The notes under the pieces were generated by a model, which saw nothing but the letters and a program-made list of their open reading frames with translations, was not told the DNA's origin and made no database searches. A program made the translations under genes and the position numbers. Below are positions 21,386 through 33,614 of a stretch of DNA of 64,000 nucleotides, piece after piece. This DNA comes from Moniliella sp. 'wahieum'. Its lineage: Eukaryota; Basidiomycota; Moniliellomycetes; Moniliellales; Moniliellaceae. The DNA lies in contig RSEE01000036.1 of assembly GCA_003971905.1 (NCBI GenBank), positions 496,001 to 560,000 on the forward strand, read 5' to 3'. Every line of letters begins with the position of its first letter. The stretch's first letter is position 1.

Positions 21386-24300
21386 CTAGGCTGCCCGCAC
21401 TGCTATGGCCAATCCCTTGGGGAGGAACCGTGCGGTCGTGTGAGACGTGGTGGGTGCGGCTGGAGGCTTGGAGACTCCAAGGCGAGAGGGGAGGAGCGGG
21501 GGCAAAGTTGGGACTTGCGAGGGAGGGGAGGATACAAGACGGTGTCCCCGCCCACCGCGCTTGCCTCCCCAAAGACGGGAAGTGCGACTGGCGGGTTTGG
21601 CGCCAAGGGCCGAAGTGGCCAACTTCATGCGAAGTTGCTGGGAAAGAAACTCTTGCGTGCCAGGGCGCATGCTGGGAGAGAGGGAGCGCGCAAGGTCAGC
21701 AAATGCAGATGGATCGTGACGAAGCAAACAAAAAAAGAAAAAAAGACGTACCGGAGGATACGAAGATAACCTCCTCTGTACTGAAGTCGTCCAGGACTTT
21801 CTTCTGAGCCTTGCGCTTCTTGATAGTTCCCAAGGAGCGCTGGTTGATCACACTTTTCGTCCTCCCGACCGTCTGAGAATTGGCCTGTTTTTGCAAGGAG
21901 CGTTGCATAACACGTGAACACTCGAGCATCAACTCATCCGTCGACAAGTCGTTCAGCACCACAAACTCATCCAGCTCACGGAACTTGGCCGTCTGAAGCA
22001 CATCCACCGGAAGTCCATGCACCTCGTTGGTCTCTCATCGCGGGCTAAAAAGTAAGTAAAGAGGAAGAGGCGCCACTTCATTACCACAGCAATGTGACGA
22101 TCGTCCAGCGGCCGCATGCTTGACGGCTCGTCCGACAGGGGGGGTAACAGAATCCCCTGTAGTGTGATCAGCACTTGCTTCCACACTTTGGACAGCACCG
22201 TCAATCGTTCACTGGGTTCAGGTTCTCGTTGAGAGTGGCGAGCACTGTGTCAAAGTAGTCGAGTAAAGGGGCAATCGCGTGCTCGATCTCGGCATCCGTG
22301 AGCTCGATCCCTTTGGTGCGTGCTCGCAATGGCCCCGTGTCAACGGGAGGAATGAGCGAGTCGCTGGTACCGCTGGTCGTCGCGGCCCAGGCGACGAGGC
22401 AAAATTCTTGACTTTCCCCAAGCTTTTGCCCATCGACGTATGAGTTCTGACGAGCGACTTGACTGTACTCCGGGAGAGGCATTGCCTGATAAAGACACCA
22501 ATCTTGTCGACGATGGTGCGGATCATGTCACTTTCACACCGCTTCAGTGAGCGGAAAGCACGGCCAAAATGAAAGAGAATATGCTCTTGCTCTGTCTCGA
22601 CGCTGAGGCGGAGGTGAAGCTTTCCTTGCATGTCGAGGTCCAAAACCAAGTCCGTGCTCGTAAGCTCTTGGAACAAGTCGGGATCCAGCTTGATCATTGT
22701 TCGTCCGCAGGACTGCTCTGCCCCACCCATTTGACGTTCCATGACCGTAGCGTGAGCCAGACTGGGTCCTCAACAGCAATGTCATATGACTCGTCCCACC
22801 GCGGTTCACACGTATCGTACACGGTCCGTGTCCGGGCTAGCTGGGTGCGTGTCGCCTCATTGCTCAGCACAACAAATGAGTCAAGGGGCGCATCGAACCC
22901 AGTACCCATTCCAACCGAACGGAGCCCGTCGGCTTGGACAACCTTGATGGTGAATAGGTGTCGCTGACGCTCCTGTCCCACAAGCCCAGGCTCAGGAATG
23001 GGTGAACCACCAGTCTCGCTCCGGTTGGCCAAGGCGTGCTGAGCAAGAATGTTTGACTGGGCATCGGCATCCATCTTGGTATAGAGCGTGTCGAGCAACT
23101 GGCGTGCTTTCTGAATATTGTTGAGTTTGACGCACGTTGCTGGCTGGAGAGCAAACGGTTCCACCTTGCTCTCCCCCCTGAGCGTCTGTTTGGCCCGCGC
23201 AACCCAGGCATAGTGTTGTTTTTGCCCTTCGGTCGTGCTCGCATCCAGGGGACGAGCTAAGATCTCAGTCATAAACATCGCCTCAATCCGTGCGCAGTAC
23301 TGCTCGATAGCCCGACTAAACGTCTTGGCCAAAGACGTTTTAAACAAGGCCAGGCTGTACGCGTCGGGCCAAGCTAAGCCATCGAGAAAGTCAAGAGGCT
23401 GTTGCAGAGCACAAAGAGATCATCAATCGAGCTGCTGTGGAACGCGCCGCACTGTCAATGGGCTCAAACGTGTCAATGCGCACCGCCGTGTCCACCCACT
23501 CGGTGTCTTTTCCGATGTGCGCAGTAGCCAATGTTCCACGTGTGGCTGGAACCAATCCGCCACATCCAGATTCCAATGCATGTTGGGACAGATTCGTTGA
23601 AACGGACTCTGCAGTCCTACCACGTCCCCATAGAGCTGAAATAGATCGTCGAAAGAAATCGGACCCTGCTCGCGCAACGCTAGATCCACCACCTTGGGCT
23701 TGATCAGTTTCATATCGTTCCAAACAAGGGAACCTGCTGTTCCACCATGAGCGACGTAATGTCCAGGCCGCCACCGAGCGTTGGCTGAGGGAAGCGTTTA
23801 GTGAGCTTGCGCATATGCTTGGCGAGCCAAATGCAAAGCTTTGATAACCTGGTCACAATCTGAGTTTCATCCCCATCGGGAGAGAGAATCTCCGTTGACA
23901 GTTCTTTGTATTGGTGGATGGCTTGGACATGGACCAGGTCCTTGAGATCGTCCAATCGGGTGTCGAGCAAAGTTTGCGACTCGGATGAGTGATCGAGAAG
24001 GTCGAGAAGGCGGAGTGGAGGTGCATTGCCAACTCGTCCCAACGATCCAGCTCCTCTAGATCCGTGTTCCGAAGCTCTTGCAGCTGGTTGGCGATCTCCG
24101 TGAGCGCTCGCTCTAACAGGCGGAAACTCAGATCGTGCAGCATGCGTTGCTCCCTCGTCATCCAATGCGATGTCGGCTGATCCTTCACCGCCCATTCTAC
24201 TCGCTTCATCACAGCCTCAACACAGTCGATGGGGATGGTGATTGGGCCATTTTGCTGGTCGAGTTGGTCAAGGACAAGTTGAAGATGGACGAGGCGACAA

Positions 24301-25786
24301 AATGGCTCCCGTACGCGCCACACTTCTGCGGTTTGTTCCAACAGGTCCACATTGGCCGCAGAGAGGATGGTAAGCTCGACTCCCTCGTCGTCAGCACTCG
24401 AGGCAATCATGTGTAGGTCACGTCAAAACATAGTTCAATCACGCGGCGATAGAGCCGCACAGGATGACGTGGAACAAATACAAAATCGCCCGTTGGTAGC
24501 CCGGGGTAAGAGAGGTATCAGGTGTGTTGGGCGGTTGTCACTAGAAAGAGGATCGGTGGAAGGATTGCGCAACAGTTCGGGATTGTTCGTGCACAACGAG
24601 GCAATTCGGCGAGAAAGGTAGTCGAGCTCACCTGCCTTCCAAGTCTTCCAGGCCTCATCGTTGTCAAAATCGGTTTTTCGCCCTGGCCACACGTCGCCCA
24701 AATTGACATTAGCCGATGTGTGCTTTAGGTCGGTTAGAACGGCCTTTTGGGTGCAAGTACGGCGAATCGTGTCAATGTCTTCGAGAAGCTGGTCGTACTC
24801 AATGCCCAGAAGATGAGAGCAACAGTGAGGAATACGGGTTGCTCCTCGACTAGCTCGGAGGCCGGCATGGTCAGGACAGATAGAGGATCCGTCGGAGCTG
24901 CTTCTAACGGGAGTCCCGGGGATGGAGAAGAAACGTGAAAAGGAGGCTGACGCAGTGTGGGATCGTACAGGATGCTCCAGTGTCGCCACATACGAATCAA
25001 GCCGGGCCAGAAGCTCTTTGGCGATCCAAGGAAATCCCGGGCTCCCGAGCGCATCGTGGCAACTGTATCGCGTACGAGGCGGACAAAGACGAACCTGATC
25101 GTTGCTTCTCTTCCATTCGGTTCCTTGCGATTGAGAAGCAAGGTGAGCTTGGGCATGTGTAGTAAAGTGAAGAATCAATTCTTCGACCCGACGACTCTCC
25201 TTAAGTCCACGCTGAAAGTCTTTGGTTGCGTAGCGGGTGGAAAACGCAGCAATGGTGCTGCAAAAGAGGGGTCGGATATGTAGAGTCGGTACCATTGGCA
25301 ACAATGGTCATGCGGTCACCCAAACGCTTGATGAGGCGATCGGGGTACTTGGCCTCCTTGACCCCGCATGTGAGGAAGACGAGCTAAGCACGTCGGAGAG
25401 GGCAGCAATGCCGCGATGGGCAGTCTTCCGCTTGGTGGCGGTGGGGGCAGTGGAGGTGTCAGGCGTATTTCCCGATGAGGAGGTTGCGCGAGGTGCGAGT
25501 GGGGACGTCGAGGACGTATGGCGTGGGATAAAAAGGGCATGCCAGATAGCAGCCTGGATAAGGTACTGCCCACACAGGGGAAGGGGAAGAGGTCACATGT
25601 CAGCAAGATGCTCTCGCAGCGACCAGGCGGCCGACATACCACATACACATCGACGTCGGAGAAGTCCGAGTCGACGGGAAGGGGCATGGCTAGGAGCCGC
25701 GCAGGCCAGCGGGCAGGAGGAGATGAGGTTGGCGGTGGCGGAGGGGGGGCTGGAGGAGTGGAGGCACAGGAGCATGTGGGATCCAT
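21386..25786 (-). CDS. Unc13-like protein with C2 and MUN (MHD1/MHD2) domains
   Basis: Large protein resembling fission yeast Ync13, which tunes exocytosis and endocytosis at growth and division sites. The N-terminus is Pro/Ser-rich, followed by an intron near 25610 and YLIQAAIWHALFIP. A long helical MUN region follows (GGLDITSLMVEQQV; FKTSLAKTFSRAIEQYCARI; EAMFMTEILARP). A C2 domain lies near 22780-22990 (FTIKVVQADGLRSV, RTVYDTCEPRWDESYDIAV, VWLTLRSWNVKW), then MHD2-like helices (LITLQGILLPPLSDEPSSM; FRELDEFVVLNDLSTDELML). The order, MUN with a C2 inserted before MHD2, fits fungal Unc13 proteins. Many frame breaks are needed along 4.4 kb, so exon limits are not given. The start is 25786 or 25687 (MPLPVDSDFSDVDVYV); the stop is approximate. 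Confidence 0.75.
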
Positions 25787-26847
25787 GTCGTCTTGGCGTG
25801 CTGTGCAAGCGCATCACGCATCATGCGTCCTCCCGTCATGCATCATGCATCATACCTCACACCTCAGTGATCGGGGCGGTGCCAACGTGGACGGTTCATT
25901 CCTATGGTCGGCTTGTGGTGTGTTCGTTTGGTTGCGTTGGCAGTGGGTCCAGTCGTTGTCACTAGCACTGCTGAGACGGAGCCCTCTCGACACAGCAGCC
26001 ACGGCCGCCTCAATGAGCGGCACGCCCTGCGGATCCCCCACTGCACACATCCCTCACCACAGACAGAAGGCCTGACGAATGAAGACACGACCGCTTATTA
26101 GGGGCCGTTCGTTAGGCACAAAAAGCAGAAGACTCGACTCGACCCTCTCCTTGTCTTCTGGCCATCGATCATTGATCGAATTGATCCCGCTGGAACAAAC
26201 TCACAGGATCTCATAGACCTCTCATCAATTTCCCGTAGACCTGAAAGCCGGTCCAGGAGTGCATTACGCGTTACGAATGGCAAACGTATGTATGCAAGCA
26301 GGGCCATCGCACATATACTAGTGCCGTGGCCCGCAACGGAAGGACTATTAGTGAGCGTGAGATCCGAGATCTCTACGAGATAAAGCGAAAGTAGAAGGGA
26401 AAGACAAGACAAGAAAGTGTATAACAAGCAAGGCTGCATGAGCAGAATGAGAACACCGTAATAAGGCATCTGATTGGCCAGCAGAAGGCGAGGGTCCACA
26501 GAGGGGAGAGAGAAAGGTTGGATTGAGGAGCAGGGAGAGAAGTACAGAGAAAAGACCGAGAGCAAACCCGCTGGGAGAAACGGGGGTGGACAAAGTGCAG
26601 CGCACTAATCAGCCGCCATGCGTACTAGCACCCACTTTACACTTCGCACCCCACCATGCTGGCCAAGACAGGAACAGAAAAAGAAAGAAAGAAATTGGTA
26701 GCCTGTGCCTACGAATGAAAAACAGCCGTGACGAACTCGACGAGGGGGCGACAAGGGGGGAGGAGGCGCACCCGCGTAGGGAAACCGTCAATGCGGAGAA
26801 TGGAGCGTAGGGAAAGGGATGCAACGGTAGCTGAGGGAAAACGACAG
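25787..26847. other. Intergenic region
   Basis: About 1 kb between the Unc13-like start and the CDA1 stop, both on the minus strand. It contains GCATCATGC repeats at 25815-25855 and GATCATTGATCGAATTGATC near 26165. No gene is seen. Confidence 0.5.
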
Positions 26848-28336
26848 TTACACCAGCAGTGCAGCCGCACCGCCCATAGCGGCCAACACGGCAGAGCCAG
26901 CCATGGCCACGGCATGCAAGTCTGCAGCACCCGACTTGCTGTTGGACTTGTCCGACGCCGTGCCAGACCCCGAGGACGCAGCCGCCGAGGCTTGGCTACC
27001 CGTGGTAGTGCTGGCCTGGAGCGACGCCTGGGCGGAACTGGAGACAATGCCCACCTCGATCGAGGCGACGGAAGAAGCAGTAATGTCACTGGCGGACGGG
27101 ATGCCCGACGGCATCACGTTCCCGCCCGTGTACTGCTCAAAGTTAGGGTATACAATGCTGGTCTCCCGGTACGGCTGCGTCAGGTTCTGGCACACGTGCA
27201 CGGGGGTGATGTACTTGTACGCGGCCGCGATGGATGGGTATTCTGTAGGGGAGGAGGAAAGAGGGTCAATGCCCGAAAAGAGGACACCACGTAAAAAAGA
27301 AAAGCAAACGTACCCGTCATCATGAGCTGCATCGTGTCGGCATTGATCTCGTGGGTGAGGACGACGACACCGCCAGTTTGGCCAGCAGGCGACTTGGCCT
27401 TGCTGATGATGGAAGCGTAGTTGTTCTGAATCACTGAGCTAGGGGCGCTGCCCTGGGGCATCACCTCCCAGTCGTCCGTGTCATCGGTCCAAATGACGGT
27501 TGCGAGGCCAAGACCGTGGGCAATAGCACGGACACGGTCATCGACATCTCCGTAAGGCGGACGCCAGGAAGTCACCGTAACACCGGTAACCCACTTGATG
27601 GCCTTAACCGTGTAGAAGAGCTCGGCGGCGAAAACTTGCGTGTCAGTCAGGGCCGTCATGTAGCGGGTGAGACCAGGTGTGGGCGGCGAGCTGGTGGCCA
27701 TCAGTCAGGCCACGTTGCGCCTGAAGGGGCCAGTTGATCACGTTGGAACCAATGTAGAACAGGGTTGCCTTCTGATTCTTGGACTTGAGGAAGTCGTAGA
27801 AAGCATTGTGGGTGCAGTTGGGCCCATCGTCAAAGGTCAACCCCCACGTGCCGGGCTCATCGCAATTGTAGATATCGCAGGCAAGCCAGCTGCCTTAGGC
27901 GTAACACACTTGCTCTCCGTCCACCAGCAGTCAGGGTCTGCTGGGCGTTGTAGGTAGTCCCCTGTTCGGAGCTCGTGGGAGTGCCCTTGGGTGGGATTTT
28001 GGGGATCTGGACTGCCTTTTGGACGGCGGCCCACTGGGCATTGGCCTCCTGGTCGTTGGGCATGATGTCGGCAATCTCCCAGTTGGTAGGGAAGGAAGTG
28101 GAGAAGGACGAGGCGGGTGCGTAGTTGTAGTACTTGCACTCGGTGGCAGGCGTGGTGACCGACTGCCAGGCCTCGTCGTTGTAGCTGGCCTGGCGACGCT
28201 GCATGCCGCGGCGGGCGACATCGGCTTGGAGACGGGGGGTGAGCTTACCGGGGACACCGGCGCCAAGGTGGGCGCTGGCCTGGCCGGCGAGGAGCGCGCT
28301 GACGGCAGCAGCCAGCACGGCGACGTTGGTGAGCAT
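26848..28336 (-). CDS. CDA1: Chitin deacetylase, GPI-anchored (CE4), paralogue 1
   Basis: Converts wall chitin to chitosan at the cell surface. A signal peptide (VAVLAAAVSALLAGQASA) is followed by a prodomain with RRGMQRRQASYNDEAWQSV, then the NodB/CE4 domain with all five motifs: TFDDGP, HTWSH, WRPPYGD, DTDDW and VVLTHEIN. One intron (27243-27313) separates MMTG from EYPSIAAAYKYITPV. The C-terminus is a Ser/Ala/Thr-rich stalk ending in a hydrophobic tail (MAGSAVLAAMGGAAALLV), a GPI-anchor pattern. Three frame breaks fall in conserved sequence: near 27945 (before PDCWW), near 27895 (before CDIYNCDEPGTWG) and at 27665, where an extra C in CACCCGC breaks HTWSHRYM. The intact paralogue at 34.7 kb makes these breaks obvious. 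Confidence 0.92.
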
Positions 28337-30655
28337 GATAGAAGCGAACGAGCGGCGGGGGGGAAGGGCAAGGCAAAGGAAGGTGGGGGGGAGAGAGACG
28401 GGCGAAGAGGAGCGGTGATGGGAGGAGCTTAAGGGCCAAGGAAGGAAGCGGGCCGGCCAAGGGGCTGCTCGCCGTCCAGTACTAATACTAGTCCCAGGCA
28501 GTCCCCAGGGCAAGGTGGCGGCGGTGGCTGGGCAGCGGCTAGCAGCAGACGCAATGCAAGGCGCACAAGCGTGCCTGCGGTGATCTGCCGGCGCTTCGGT
28601 GCCCTGCCGTGCCGCCTGCCCGACGCCGCACGAGGCCAGAGGCAGCCCAGGGTCGCCGCCATCCAGCTCAGACTGCGGTGATGCGTGGATGGCGCAGCCT
28701 ATTCGGCGCGCTGCTCGGCCCCTCTCGCCATCGCCGCACACGGGCAGTCGCACGCCATCGCCACAGTGCCCTCGCATCGCAGCACTGTTGGGAAGGGCGT
28801 CGCTCCCCTGGATGATCGTGCGCGGGGCGCGGTCTCCACCGCAAGGCGGTGGGATGCTGGGCTCGACAGTGGAGCTGTTTCACCAGGGTGGGCACGGCGC
28901 CACTGCACAGAGAGCGAGCCGCGTGCGAACACCTCGTCACTCGCACAGTGCATCGCCGTGCTGCGCCAGACTGTGGGGCCCCACAGGGTGCTTAATGCGC
29001 ACCACAGCTCCTTGCATACCAGCCGGTCACATTCGGTGCAAATCCACATCCACCCCACCCAATCCCACACCCCGAGCACTGCGTCATTTGTAACCCTAGT
29101 CCCCTCCGCCTATTGTACTCTGGTATTGTTGTGCGCTGTCAGCCACGCAAGCGGCTCAGCTGGGAGCATTCCCGTCCCGAGAGCAAGTCTCCCGGATGTG
29201 CTACCATTCCATCAGCCCAGTACCACCACCCTTCTTGCGTGTTTCTGTTTGCGTTTTCCCCATTCAATATTCACATGGCATCAAAAGCCACCGCGCCGGG
29301 GAAAGGAGACGCGGTTACGGGCACCTGTGCCGGACGCCCAAAACAACGCGCTACTCGCGTCGTCGAGCTCTCTAGCTGCCTCCCTCCTCCCCCATTCCAC
29401 TTTTCTTTGAAACGTTCCAGTTTTTTCTTGACGATCGTTCTCCATCTATCGCCGATCGACGATCGTCAGCTCAAAATCAAAGCGCACCCTGTTTCCAAGC
29501 CGCGGCAACAGCAAGACTGCTTCTGTTGTTATAATGCTGTGGTGGAACACAATTTTTGCACCACTTTTTGGAAGACTCCATGTTCACAATGTTGAAGTGA
29601 GTGAAAGGATATAGCTGGTGAGAGTAAACTGATATCATGTATCTGATACCTCCCTACTCTGCTGTAGACATACCCCATGCTCTGTGAACATACGCTTCCC
29701 TCGCATCTCTCCCCACACGCTATCGTCACTACAGCTACTAACATATTATAGCCACGCGCATCACACCGGCGAAAACCTTTTGGTCCTCTCACGTTTGCTT
29801 ATAGTATCTCACATGACATTCATATCTCATTCCTACCATCTGGTCTTTTGTTCTACAGCAATTGGTGACAGGAAGAGAGGATGGGCCTCTGGATGTGAGG
29901 TTGATACAAGTTATAAGAAGACCGGCATCAGGCCTTTTGGGCATGAGGCGTACTTGAACGACGAACTAAACAACTGTTACACCGACAACAAGGTGGGGTT
30001 TAGGGTAGATAGCTTTTTCCCTACTCTCAACAAAAAATGTATAGGGGGGCAGCCACAGCACGCCTCTTCCGTCCTATGGCTAAGACAGTCTCATATATAG
30101 AGCAGGAAACATGGAAGCCTGTGTATAGGATGCATGGGCTAGCTTCCCAAGCCCCCTGATGCTATCTGCGCTTCGATATAGATCTTCAAAAGTCCACCGC
30201 TGGCATACTACGGCCAGCGCATAATGTCCAGTGTTTCCAGATGTCCTTTGATCTTTCACGGTGATATATAGAAGCCGTGGCAATCATGCAACAGGCCGAT
30301 GACAGGATGTGGTAAGACCCAACAGCTACTATTAGTCTGTCCCACATGCCAAGATGCAGACGATGGAACGGTTTTGAAAGGTATGCCTTATTGGTTACAC
30401 CAAAACTTGCTTGCATAGTCTTTTCGACGACGGAGAGAGCGTGTCGGGAGAACATATATCCTGCCATGTCACGGCTGCTATGCGCTAGTACATATGATAC
30501 TCATGCAATGGAACGCAGACTTGAACGAAAGGAAAATGAGCCTATAAAACAGTCTCGGTGTGGTCACCCGTATACGAGAAAGAAGAAAGTAGGAAGCATT
30601 GCTTCACAAAGGAAACTGCAGAGAGGGCAACGACTATAATAATCATTGGGTGGAC
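28337..30655. other. Gene-poor interval between the chitin deacetylase gene and the orphan gene
   Basis: About 2.3 kb. The first 0.8 kb is GC-rich with overlapping low-complexity frames on both strands. The rest is AT-richer with many stops. I see no domain, tRNA or repeat long enough to call. Confidence 0.5.
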
Positions 30656-31403
30656 TCATACGCCTTGCTTCAATCCGACCCCGGCGTGTTTTCGTCGTCC
30701 ACTTTCGTCGTCCTCTTCCGGGCCGCTGGTGCGGTTGGTACCGTCACTGTTGATCCGGACGGCTTGGCTAGGCGGCACGCGTATGGAAGGGAGAGAGGAC
30801 AACGAGGGAGACAAGGGTGCAGCTGGAGTGGAACCGGTGGACTGGGTCCAAGAAGACAAGGTTGCGTTGGGTCACAGTGCGAGCGGTGGTCCAAAGGCGG
30901 CCAGACGACCGCTCCCGCCTGAGCTGAGCACCGATCCATTTTTGTCACTGGAATCGTATACGGGGGGGTCGGGACAGAGGGTGCGAGCAACGCCGGTATG
31001 CCGGCGGCTATCGAGGCGAGCATGCTCTGGATCGCTCGTACGTTCATCCGAGGGGCTACGGCTGCCCAAATTGGAAGGGAGGTATGGACGAGGGGGAGGG
31101 AAAGAGGGATCCTCAAATGTGTCTTCTTCATCTTCCCAATCCTTCAAAGCAAACGTAGAGAGCGGATCGGTCGGCCAATGTCGGTCGTTTGCGGTTGATG
31201 ACCCTTGTACGGGGGCAGGGGAGGGCTTGCGTTCCAGTTTTGGGGCAGCAAGTGAAGAAGGTATGCGCTAGTTTGTTCAGCCTCTGGCGCCACAAGTGCT
31301 GTCGTCGTGGTGATTCGGTATTCATCACTTGCCCGGAGGGGCTTTGGTGTTCAGCCGGCGGTTCGTTATGGTTGGGCTTGAATGGGGAAGAAGGAGGGGC
31401 CAT
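30656..31403 (-). CDS. Orphan protein with acidic, disordered composition
   Basis: Not recognised. The frame from MAPPSSPFKPNHNEPPAEHQ (31403) continues to LWRQRLNKLAHT and, after a one-base break near 31255, to SLAAPKLERKPSPAPVQGSS, STFALKDWEDEEDTFEDPSF, PPRPYLPSNLGSRSPSDER and VYDSSDKNGSVLSSGGSG. The C-terminal frame is ambiguous (stop at 30656 or 30670). Codon choice and a consistent Ser/Pro/Asp/Glu composition support coding. There is no signal peptide, membrane segment or motif I know. A weak ATATAATA lies upstream of the start on the minus strand. It sits between the two chitin deacetylase genes. Confidence 0.5.
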
Positions 31404-32411
31404 GTCAGGAAACCGACGGGTGGTTTTGGAATGGTGTTGTGGATAGAAGCTGCTATTATATGTGAGTGCATGGAGTGTTTTGCGCCATGATAAAGTACTC
31501 TGTATGTTGTAAAATCCATGCGCGGAGGCAGTTGCAGGGGGTACTATACTGTACTGACAGGCACCCCGTCGGCCGGTGCAGCTATTGGGGCCGCTAAAAG
31601 GCAATCGTACTAGAATGGAGAGGCACTGGCTGAGCCAGCGGTTCAATAACCAGTAAGCGGGCACTCCCTCCTGCTACCATGTCGGTTTCCGGTTCATCCC
31701 GCTGGCGAACTGGTACAGAGAGTCCAGAAGCCCGAAGGAAACATCAAGTCGAGATGGAAGCCCTCTCCGAATCCACCTCAGGGATTAATATTGTGCCGGC
31801 CCTGTTTTTCTGGCCGCACCTTGTGCCTGGTGCGCGTATCTAGTAGTCATCCTAGTCATCGGGCCATCCCCCTTTGGCCAGCACAGGCCTACGCCCGCCC
31901 CCACACGCCACCAGAGAAACCACGTCTGTCAGGAACAGGGCGATCCAATCTGTCCGAGATGATCGATGGGATGGATGCGATCGAGATGTGGATGAGATGA
32001 TCGATGACACGCATGCATGATGCATGATGAATGATGCTTCAGGCGCTCAGGCAACTCGATTATCAAGGACACAAGCTGCGCGTGCACCCGTTGCGCAGTT
32101 TCCCTTTTTTGATAACAACGACCCGTATCTTTAAACGTCCAACCTTCAACCGCGCAGCACCACGTCGACGCAAGGTGTGCACCCGAGCGGACGTACAGAA
32201 GGGGAACCAGGCTACAATGATATATAACCACTCAACATGTGCAACTGCGCCGCGTCCGAATACGCTTCAGCAACGGGACAATTCAACCAGGGTAAAGAGG
32301 GAGAGGGGAATGGAAGCATAAACAGCTAAGGCCAATGAACTTGATGATCAGGAAGGAGGGCTCCCGTGTCAAGCATACCGCTCGTGAATCGATGCCAAAC
32401 AAGGGTTTTTA
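31404..32411. other. Intergenic region
   Basis: About 1 kb. It contains a GATGATCGATGG / GCATGCATGATGCATGATG cluster at 31955-32040 and a TTTAAACGTCCAACCTTCAACC stretch near 32130. No gene is seen. Confidence 0.5.
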
Positions 32412-33614
32412 TCATGATGCATAATGACGTAGACAACAGGGAGTGGGTATGCGCAATTCTGCCCCACCCATGCACAGTTGGGAGGGAGGCAGTAACATGC
32501 GCTTAATTGATGTTGGACCTGGCAGATGGGAAGGCACAGTCAGGGATTTTCTTTGGGCAAAGACACCGGGAGGGACGTACGCGTCAAAAATTGGTTTGCC
32601 CGGCGGGACATCGCTGCCGGTCTGCGTCTCTCCAGTGGCAGGCACTTGTTCTTCGTCCGCTGCGGGTGCATCCGAGGACACGGGAGGCACGCGATGTTGT
32701 GTCGTTGGCACACCGTGGTCCAGCGTCTGAATTGGCGCTGGGCCATCATCCAAATCGTATCCCTCGCTGTCGTGCATCTGGTCGCCGGGCACATACGCAT
32801 GTTGCGGCACCCCTGTCTCATCCACTTGCTCGGCCGCCTCAATTACCTCGTACATCGGTGACGCTGCTTCGGGCGCCGGCACACGACCCTCGAGCAAGTC
32901 CCGGGCCGGAATGTACCGTAAAATTCGCGGTTGGCATCTTTGCGCTCGATGAGTGCCACGCCTTCCAACGACACGCCTGCGTACAGCCCCTTGCTTCGAC
33001 TGTAGCTAAAGATGGGCGAGGGGTGGGCCACAGCCGTCTGCACTGCACCACCCGTCCCAATCGGTCCGCGCTGTAGCAGAGAGCGAGCCACCAAGAGTCA
33101 GATTGCCTGCCAGTGTAAAAGACCGAACTGCTTCTTGGCTGTTCATCACCAGGACAAACTCGGACAAGTCGGCACCAATCTGACGAGGAGCGGGTTAGTG
33201 CTAAACATGGGAGTGCAGACCGAAAAAACATACCTGGAAACCAACGCCCACACCACCCGTGGCAATGCACGAGGGTGCAGACCATGATCCGTCCGGCAGA
33301 CGAGCGACCACAACCCCGAGCCTGCTTTGGCGGACCAAATAAACCCCCCTTGAGCACGCTGAAGACGGCGAGGCCCTGGGCGCGCTGTAACACCGCCTTG
33401 GGGATGGAGTTGAGAGCAGAGTTGGGGTTTTCTGGGTCGGCAAGGAAGGATTGAAGAATAGTGGCGGCCCGCTGGCACTCCTTGGGGAGGGTGAAGCCCT
33501 GCTGGGCAACCTGGACCTGCTCGTTGATCTGGCGGCCAGTTTGCTGGGCAAAGGCGGTGGCTGGATGCCTGCCTTGTGGGCAGCGAGTTTGAACTTGTGG
33601 AGATACGCGTCCAT
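32412..33614 (-). CDS. YSC84: SYLF-domain (Ysc84/SH3YL1-like) protein
   Basis: The family binds phosphoinositides and actin at endocytic patches. The start MDAYLHKFKLAAHKAGIQ (33614) is followed, across a frame break, by QINEQVQVAQQGFTLPKECQ, then AVLQRAQGLAVFSVLKGG, FIWSAKAGSGLVVARLPDGS and WSAPSCIATGGVGVGFQ, an intron (33180-33233), and IGADLSEFVLVMNSQEAVRS, GNLTLGGSLSATAGPIG, FSYSRSKGLYAGVSLEG and ANREFYG. These are consecutive SYLF blocks. The C-terminal tail (YEVIEAAEQVDETG...) is acidic and disordered, with no SH3 domain visible, unlike yeast Ysc84. Frame breaks lie near 33555, 33340, 33090 and 32920. It diverges from CDA2 over about 1.1 kb. Confidence 0.85.

Noticed and set aside
28337-30655. 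Possible protein gene in the GC-rich stretch after the CDA1 start
   Set aside because: Frames on both strands are equally long, full of Arg/Ala/His, and switch without conserved blocks or intron signals.
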